Virus record (IMG/VR): IMGVR_UViG_3300034062_001646
Span: 1-25,207 of that record
From: a virus
DNA: 25,207 nt
Reading direction: 5' to 3' (one strand)
Shown here piece after piece: positions 20,988 to 25,207 of this stretch. The notes under the pieces were generated by a model, which was not told where the DNA came from, searched no databases, and saw only the letters and a program-made list of their open reading frames with translations. The first letter of the stretch is position 1. Each line of letters opens with the position of its first letter. Made by a program: the position numbers and the translations under genes.

Positions 20988-21313
20988 GTTTAGAAAGAAC
21001 AATGAATGACCTTGAGGAGCATATTGACTATGCTAGTAGTTTTTTTGGAGATCTAAGAAATAAAATTGAGATAGAGTTAAAGGACCTCCATGATGAAATA
21101 GATGAACTTAAAAATGAGATATCTACACTTGAAGAACAAAATATACTTCTTGAAGAACAGTTAGATGATCTTAAAAAAGAAAATGCTATGTTTCAACTTG
21201 AGTTAGCTGAAATAACAATCCATTACTTACACCACAAAGGTGAAAATGAAGTTTTTAAAAGTAAATTAATACACATGCAACGTGAGCTGGATTTATCAAG
21301 GAAAAGAATTTAA
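20984..21313 (+). CDS. Coiled-coil protein
   Basis: Almost the whole 109-residue chain is a predicted coiled coil, with regular heptads in LHDEIDELKNEISTLEEQNI and LLEEQLDDLKKENAMFQLEL. It has no other domain. It overlaps primase by four bases and the next gene by 32 bases. It could bridge primase to another protein, but that is guesswork. Confidence 0.7.
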   Translation: MSLERTMNDLEEHIDYASSFFGDLRNKIEIELKDLHDEIDELKNEISTLEEQNILLEEQLDDLKKENAMFQLELAEITIHYLHHKGENEVFKSKLIHMQRELDLSRKRI

Positions 21314-21707
21314 TGAAGGTGATATACCTCAAGGAGGTGTAGGATTTATTTATATTATGACTGCTATCATAGATGGTAAGTCTGTTGCATACATTGGTAA
21401 AAAGAATTTCTTTGCCAATATTAAAAGACCTCTGGGTAAAAAAGCTCTAGCAATGTCCACGGACAAGAGACTTAAAAAGTACAAAAGAGAGTTAAAACCA
21501 GACTTCATGAACTATTACAGTAGTAATAAGATCCTAAAAGAAGCTCACAAAGCAGGAGTAACAATAAAAAGAGAAATCTTATTGATATGTTACTCAGGTA
21601 TGGAGCTCACATATCAAGAAACCAAACATCAGTTTGTTCACGAAGTACTTGAAAAAGAAGAATTCCTAAATGGAAACATATTAGGTAGATTTTACAAAAT
21701 TAAATAG
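21282..21707 (+). CDS. GIY-YIG-type nuclease
   Basis: GFIYIM (21-26) and YIGKK (37-41) form the split GIY-YIG motif. Downstream come a basic stretch (KRLKKYKRELK), a likely catalytic Glu (E113, in YQETKHQF) and an Asn (in LNGNI). These are the expected active-site elements of this nuclease superfamily. The 141-residue length suits a single catalytic domain, as in phage Seg-like endonucleases. It starts with GTG, inside the coiled-coil gene. It could cut branched DNA, act as a homing-type nuclease or process host DNA; which one is open. Confidence 0.65.
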   Translation: MSWIYQGKEFNEGDIPQGGVGFIYIMTAIIDGKSVAYIGKKNFFANIKRPLGKKALAMSTDKRLKKYKRELKPDFMNYYSSNKILKEAHKAGVTIKREILLICYSGMELTYQETKHQFVHEVLEKEEFLNGNILGRFYKIK

Positions 21708-21709
21708 TT

Positions 21710-22117
21710 ATGACAGAATTAGAATTAACAAGCCTCTTATTTAAGTTGGCTGACTTAGGTATTACAGGTGTTAAAGTAAAATATGATGGTGGAGGAGACT
21801 CCGGTTCTATTGAATGGATTGGTTATACAAAAGTTCCATGTGAAACTCCAGAAGATGTAAATGACAATGTAAATGATTGGGACAATGAATATACTTTAAC
21901 AAATCTAGGTGAAGACCTTTATTACCAAATTGAAGAATTTGCAGAAAACAAACTTCTTGATGATATAGAAGATTGGTGGAATAATGAAGGTGGTTTTGGT
22001 AGTTTATGCATATGTGTTCCTTCAGGAAAGTATATTATTAATAACCACATAAGAGTTACTCAGACTGAAGATTATTTTCATGATGGAGATTTATTTAGTA
22101 AAACAGAAGAAGAATGA
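21710..22117 (+). CDS. DUF6878-like protein
   Basis: The protein shows VKVKYDGGGDSGSIEWI (residues 21-37), then a helical NLGEDLYYQIEEFAENKLLD and WWNNEGGFGSLCICVPS. This order, with a GDSG motif and a late N-x-GG-F/Y-G element, resembles what I recall of the DUF6878 family, whose function is unknown. It begins two bases after the GIY-YIG gene and overlaps the next start by four bases. It belongs to the block that leads into the VWA and MoxR genes. Confidence 0.6.
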   Translation: MTELELTSLLFKLADLGITGVKVKYDGGGDSGSIEWIGYTKVPCETPEDVNDNVNDWDNEYTLTNLGEDLYYQIEEFAENKLLDDIEDWWNNEGGFGSLCICVPSGKYIINNHIRVTQTEDYFHDGDLFSKTEEE

Positions 22118-22299
22118 AAGAAAGGGAAAAAGCAGATGAATTGTATAATTATGCAGTAAAGTTACATGGTGATGAAAAAGCTAAGGAAGAAGCATTAAAA
22201 TCTGCAGCAGCAACTCATGCATTGGCACCATTTAGAGATGGTCTAATGAAAAACAGAACTTACTGGGAAAGAGTTATTGAATATTTAAAAAAGAAGTAA
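22114..22299 (+). CDS. Unknown 61-aa helical protein
   Basis: A short, highly charged helical protein with an Ala-rich centre (KEEALKSAAATHALAPFRDG). No motif is recognised. It overlaps the DUF6878-like gene by four bases and the DUF6915-like gene by one base (TAATG), so the three are tightly coupled. Confidence 0.65.
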   Translation: MKEREKADELYNYAVKLHGDEKAKEEALKSAAATHALAPFRDGLMKNRTYWERVIEYLKKK

Positions 22300-22646
22300 T
22301 GGCACATCCTTTAGAACATTGTAAATCCTCAATAAAAAAATGGGGTGGAGAATGGAGTGATTACATTGCAATTCATAATTGGTTTGATGAAACTAAAAAA
22401 TGGATTGGGCATAGTAAACACAGAATGTTTAGACATCATAGTGAAGGTATATTTGAATGTGAAAAGATATTTGGAATGTCTTTTGTCAACTCAGATGGTA
22501 AAACTGTATATACAAGATATGTAGCAGAACAACATGTCAAAGAGGATTGCAACAACTATATCCCTACAGCAAAAGAATGGGTAGATATGATTGCAAGTGG
22601 TAAACCTGAGAAATGGGCAATAAAAACTTTAAAAATTGAAGATTAA
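22299..22646 (+). CDS. DUF6915-like protein
   Basis: The sequence follows what I recall of DUF6915 along most of its 115 residues: MAHPLEHCKSSIKKWGGEWS, IHNWFDETKKWI, KHRMFRHHSEGIFECEKIFG and the late RYVAEQHVKEDCN. Several His residues (in HRMFRHH and EQHVKED) recur in the family and could form a metal or catalytic site, but no function is known. It shares one base with the next gene's start. Confidence 0.75.
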   Translation: MAHPLEHCKSSIKKWGGEWSDYIAIHNWFDETKKWIGHSKHRMFRHHSEGIFECEKIFGMSFVNSDGKTVYTRYVAEQHVKEDCNNYIPTAKEWVDMIASGKPEKWAIKTLKIED

Positions 22647-23065
22647 TGAGTAAGATGATTTTTGACAAAGAAGAAACAAGGAATTTATTAAACATGTTAC
22701 AATCCTCTGATAGAGAGAATCATATTGTAGCATTTCAGGCATTGAAGAATGTTGATGTAGATAAGTACATAGGAGAGTTACTTGTAATGTATAAGTTCTC
22801 TGGTGTACCAAAGTCTGACTGGTCTGAGGCTGGGAAGAAAATACACAGCAAACTAGTGAGTATAGTTGGAGAAAGTAATCTTAGTAGTCCAAGAACTCTT
22901 AGTCTTATTACAGCTCAGAAGGGTTCTAAGACTTCAGTAGAGTTGTTTATGGAATATTTTGTCAGAGATATGACAAGTATGTTGGAACAAATTGGGTACC
23001 CAACAGATAGTTTTGAAATAAACATTAAACTAAAAGATGATGGACAAACAACAGAGTCTAAGTAA
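22646..23065 (+). CDS. Unknown 139-aa protein upstream of the VWA gene
   Basis: A mostly helical, soluble protein. Residues 1-50 begin with an acidic helix (FDKEETRNLLNMLQSSDREN). It carries no recognised motif and ends in a polar tail (IKLKDDGQTTESK). It overlaps the VWA gene by 29 bases and the previous gene by one base. It may be an adaptor for the VWA/MoxR pair, an idea based only on position. Confidence 0.7.
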   Translation: MSKMIFDKEETRNLLNMLQSSDRENHIVAFQALKNVDVDKYIGELLVMYKFSGVPKSDWSEAGKKIHSKLVSIVGESNLSSPRTLSLITAQKGSKTSVELFMEYFVRDMTSMLEQIGYPTDSFEINIKLKDDGQTTESK

Positions 23066-24221
23066 AACAGGTAAAGAACTAATGTTAAAAGAGCCCTATT
23101 ACGGGTTCTTTCTCATTATGTTGAATAAGCTATGGGACAGTAAAAGAGTTCCTACAGCTGGTGTAAGTAAGAATGGTATTAATTATCAGCTTACTATTAA
23201 TACAGAGTTCTGGGAGAGTCTCAGTGAAGACCACAGATATGGATTATTGAAGCATGAGTTACTACATATTGCTTTTGGACATCTTACTACATTCTTTAAG
23301 TTTACTAACAAGAAACTAGCTAATGTAGCAATGGATATGGAGATAAATCAGTATATAAGTAAACAGTACCTACCTGAAGGTGGTATTGATATAGATAACT
23401 ATACTGATATAGAACTAGATAGAAAGGCCGGTGCTAGGTATTATTATGACAAACTGAATCAACTTCAGGATGAAAAAGATAAGAATGGTACTACTGGGGA
23501 TCCTAATATGGATCAACTTCTTGAGGATATAGAAAATGGTGACATACCTGATCATAGTACTTGGGAAGACTTTGAAGATCTTACAGAGGCAGAACAGAAA
23601 CTTATAGAGAAACAGTTACAGAAAGTTCTTACTGATGCTAAAGAGCAGACAGAAAAGAAGAGAGGTACTGTCCCTGGGGAGATAGAAGGGTTGATCATAA
23701 TTGAAGAGATTGTTAAACCTAAATTTGACTGGAGAGGATTCATTAGGAGATTTACTGGTGTAAGTACCAAGGTATTTACTAAGAAGATCAGAAGGAAAGA
23801 GAACAGAAGGTTTGATGCTAATCCGGGTCTTAAAGTAAAAATGAAACAACATATGTTGTTGGCTATAGATACTTCAGGTTCTGTAAGTGATTCAGAGCTT
23901 CAGGAGTTTATGAGTGAAATCTACCATATTTATAAATGTGGTGTTGATATAACTGTAATACAGTGTGATACAACTATCAGATCAATTGAACCTTACAAAG
24001 GTAAATTTGAAATGGCAGTGCAAGGTAGAGGAGGAACTGAGTTTGACCCTGTCCTGGAGTATTTTAATGAAAACCAAAAGAAATATACAAGCCTGGTGTA
24101 TTTTACTGATGGTGAATGTTGGACACATGTAAGACCTAAAGGAAACATTCTATGGGTCTTGTCAGAAAGATCCCATATGAATGAAAGTTTACCAGGAAAA
24201 GTAATTAAATTAGAACTATAA
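23037..24221 (+). CDS. Metallopeptidase-like and VWA-domain protein (DUF2201 type)
   Basis: Residues 73-77 (HELLH) form an HExxH zinc motif, followed by H82 and by AMDMEINQYI, the pattern of the DUF2201 N-terminal metallopeptidase-like domain. An acidic linker (about 140-200) leads to a VWA-like domain at about 272-394 with a complete MIDAS: DTSGS (278-282), T334 and D358 (TDG). Such proteins are usually encoded next to MoxR AAA+ ATPases, as here, 10 bases downstream. The VWA domain would bind a metal-dependent partner while the ATPase remodels it. The zinc motif may be catalytic or a fold relic. Confidence 0.85.
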   Translation: MMDKQQSLSKTGKELMLKEPYYGFFLIMLNKLWDSKRVPTAGVSKNGINYQLTINTEFWESLSEDHRYGLLKHELLHIAFGHLTTFFKFTNKKLANVAMDMEINQYISKQYLPEGGIDIDNYTDIELDRKAGARYYYDKLNQLQDEKDKNGTTGDPNMDQLLEDIENGDIPDHSTWEDFEDLTEAEQKLIEKQLQKVLTDAKEQTEKKRGTVPGEIEGLIIIEEIVKPKFDWRGFIRRFTGVSTKVFTKKIRRKENRRFDANPGLKVKMKQHMLLAIDTSGSVSDSELQEFMSEIYHIYKCGVDITVIQCDTTIRSIEPYKGKFEMAVQGRGGTEFDPVLEYFNENQKKYTSLVYFTDGECWTHVRPKGNILWVLSERSHMNESLPGKVIKLEL

Positions 24222-24231
24222 AAAAAAGAGT

Positions 24232-25207
24232 ATGAGCCAAGTACAATTAAATGTTGAAGAGTTAAAGAGTTTTATTAAACACATGGTTAAGAATAACCAA
24301 CACATTCAGTCTGAAGGAAAAGTTCCTGTGGCTATTAATATTGAAGGTGATGCTGGTTTGGGTAAAACTTCTGCAATCATGCAGTTAGGTAAAGAATTAC
24401 AAATGGATGTTGTAAAGCTGAATTTATCTCAGCTAGAAGAATTGGGTGACTTGGTTGGGTTTCCTGTAAAAGAATTTCAGATCCAGAATGCAGAAGGAAA
24501 GACTACATGGATTAATGAGTCTCAGATATCTGCAGCTAGTGCAAAAGGGTACAAGGTTATTGGAAAGAGAATGTCACATGCTGCTCCTGAGTGGATTCAG
24601 GGTAAAGGAGAAGGTGGTTTCTTAGTATTAGATGACTATACTCGTGCTGATGCAAGATTTATGCAAGCTACTATGGAGATTTTGGATAGACAAGAATATG
24701 TTTCTTGGAAACTACCAAAGAACTGGCATGTAATCTTGACTACTAATCCGGACAATGGTGACTATAATGTAACTAGTCTTGACGTAGCTCAGAAGACTAG
24801 ATTTATTTCTGTTGAGTTAAAGTATGATGCTGATGTGTGGGCTAAGTGGGCAGAGAAAGCAAACATAGATGGTAGATGTATTAACTTTATGTTGATGCAC
24901 CCAGAATTGGTAACTCAAAGAATTAATCCAAGATCTATTACTACTTTCTTTAATGCTATTAGTTCTGTACCTAAGTTTGAAGATGATCTTCCTTTGATTC
25001 AAATGATTGGTGAGGGTTCTGTTGGTGTAGATTTTAGTTCAATGTTTACTATGTTCATTAATAATAAACTAGATAGAATCATTAGTCCTGTAGATATCCT
25101 AACTAAGGATGAACAGTATGTTATGAACTCTCTTACTAATGCAGTAGGAAAAGATGATGACTTCCGTGCTGATATATCTAGTGTGATTGCAACTAGGGTA
25201 ATTAACT
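24232..25207 (+). CDS. MoxR-type AAA+ ATPase (partial, 3' end missing)
   Basis: The visible 325 residues show Walker A GDAGLGKT (39-46), Walker B GFLVLDDYTRA (129-139), sensor 1 in TTNPDNGDY (170-178) and a likely arginine finger (KTRF, R190). The order and the TNP string fit the MoxR/AAA_5 group, chaperone-like ATPases that work with VWA proteins such as the one encoded just upstream. The gene has no stop before the window edge at 25207. The start at 24232 follows the VWA stop by 10 bases with an A-rich leader. Substrate unknown. Confidence 0.85.
   Translation, partial: MSQVQLNVEELKSFIKHMVKNNQHIQSEGKVPVAINIEGDAGLGKTSAIMQLGKELQMDVVKLNLSQLEELGDLVGFPVKEFQIQNAEGKTTWINESQISAASAKGYKVIGKRMSHAAPEWIQGKGEGGFLVLDDYTRADARFMQATMEILDRQEYVSWKLPKNWHVILTTNPDNGDYNVTSLDVAQKTRFISVELKYDADVWAKWAEKANIDGRCINFMLMHPELVTQRINPRSITTFFNAISSVPKFEDDLPLIQMIGEGSVGVDFSSMFTMFINNKLDRIISPVDILTKDEQYVMNSLTNAVGKDDDFRADISSVIATRVIN

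Noticed and set aside
21282-21707. Mobile homing-endonuclease element
   Set aside because: The GIY-YIG nuclease sits neatly in the operon with no intron, intein or flanking repeat, so mobility is not supported.
23616-23852. Minus-strand gene inside the VWA gene
   Set aside because: It lies opposite a well-supported domain protein, has no motif and looks like a shadow frame.
1-25207. tRNA genes
   Set aside because: I saw no cloverleaf with a T-loop GTTCGAATC-type element in the gaps, although a weak one could escape by eye.
1-25207. Recoding of TAG as glutamine, as in some crAss-like phages
   Set aside because: TAG ends several genes at plausible positions (for example 7368, 12442, 15214), often directly before the next start, so the standard code fits.
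1-25207. CRISPR arrays or insertion sequences
   Set aside because: I found no regularly spaced direct repeats, transposase or terminal inverted repeats.

Overview
The window reads as part of an AT-rich, densely packed tailed bacteriophage genome whose host is most likely a member of the Bacteroidota. The phage assignment rests on the gene content: a DnaB-type helicase, a Toprim primase, a Sak4-like recombinase, a NinG-like HNH protein, an SF2 helicase, a uracil-DNA glycosylase and dozens of short unknown genes, nearly all on one strand. The host assignment rests on very low GC, A-rich leaders in place of Shine-Dalgarno sequences, TTTG-rich promoter-like stretches and the overall style of the proteins. 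A crAss-like or flavophage relative is possible but is not shown. TAA, TAG and TGA all end genes here, so the standard code applies. No structural, packaging or lysis genes were recognised. I see no tRNA, CRISPR array or insertion sequence.

Layout. (1) Positions 1-1130 hold two unknown genes, each with its own hairpin terminator and its own copy of a promoter-like motif with core TTTTTACAACCC. A third copy precedes an AT-rich gene-free stretch (1164-1454) with repeated ATACTTAA octamers. (2) Positions 1455-7416 carry small unknown, coiled-coil, membrane and secreted proteins. The gaps here are unusually long and rich in hairpins; two (about 2000-2180 and 4520-4780) look like structured RNAs. 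Strong terminators lie at 6405-6428 and 7387-7416. (3) Positions 7432-15214 form one compact operon-like run with many overlapping stops and starts. It includes a NinG-like nuclease, a three-domain protein joining a sigma-region-4-like helix-turn-helix to an RNA polymerase alpha C-terminal domain, an SF2 helicase, a ClpS adaptor homologue, a DnaA-domain-IV-like HTH protein, a SplB-like radical SAM protein and several very small membrane peptides. (4) One lone minus-strand gene lies at 15195-15515. (5) Positions 15548-20987 are the replication and recombination core: uracil-DNA glycosylase, possible helicase loader, DnaB helicase, Sak4-like ATPase, putative SSB and primase. (6) Positions 20984-25207 hold a GIY-YIG nuclease, DUF6878-like and DUF6915-like proteins, and a metallopeptidase/VWA protein followed by a MoxR-type AAA+ ATPase that runs off the window.

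How the genes may work together (inference). The helicase, primase, SSB and Sak4-like protein would copy and recombine phage DNA. NinG-like, NinB-like and GIY-YIG proteins would process DNA junctions, and UDG and the SplB-like protein would repair bases. The sigma/alpha-CTD fusion is a candidate for redirecting host RNA polymerase to phage promoters, possibly the TTTTTACAACCC motif. ClpS is a candidate for redirecting host ClpAP proteolysis. The MoxR-VWA pair resembles chaperone-like remodelling systems. The most unusual items are the sigma/alpha-CTD fusion, the phage ClpS, the MoxR-VWA neighbourhood and the two structured intergenic regions.
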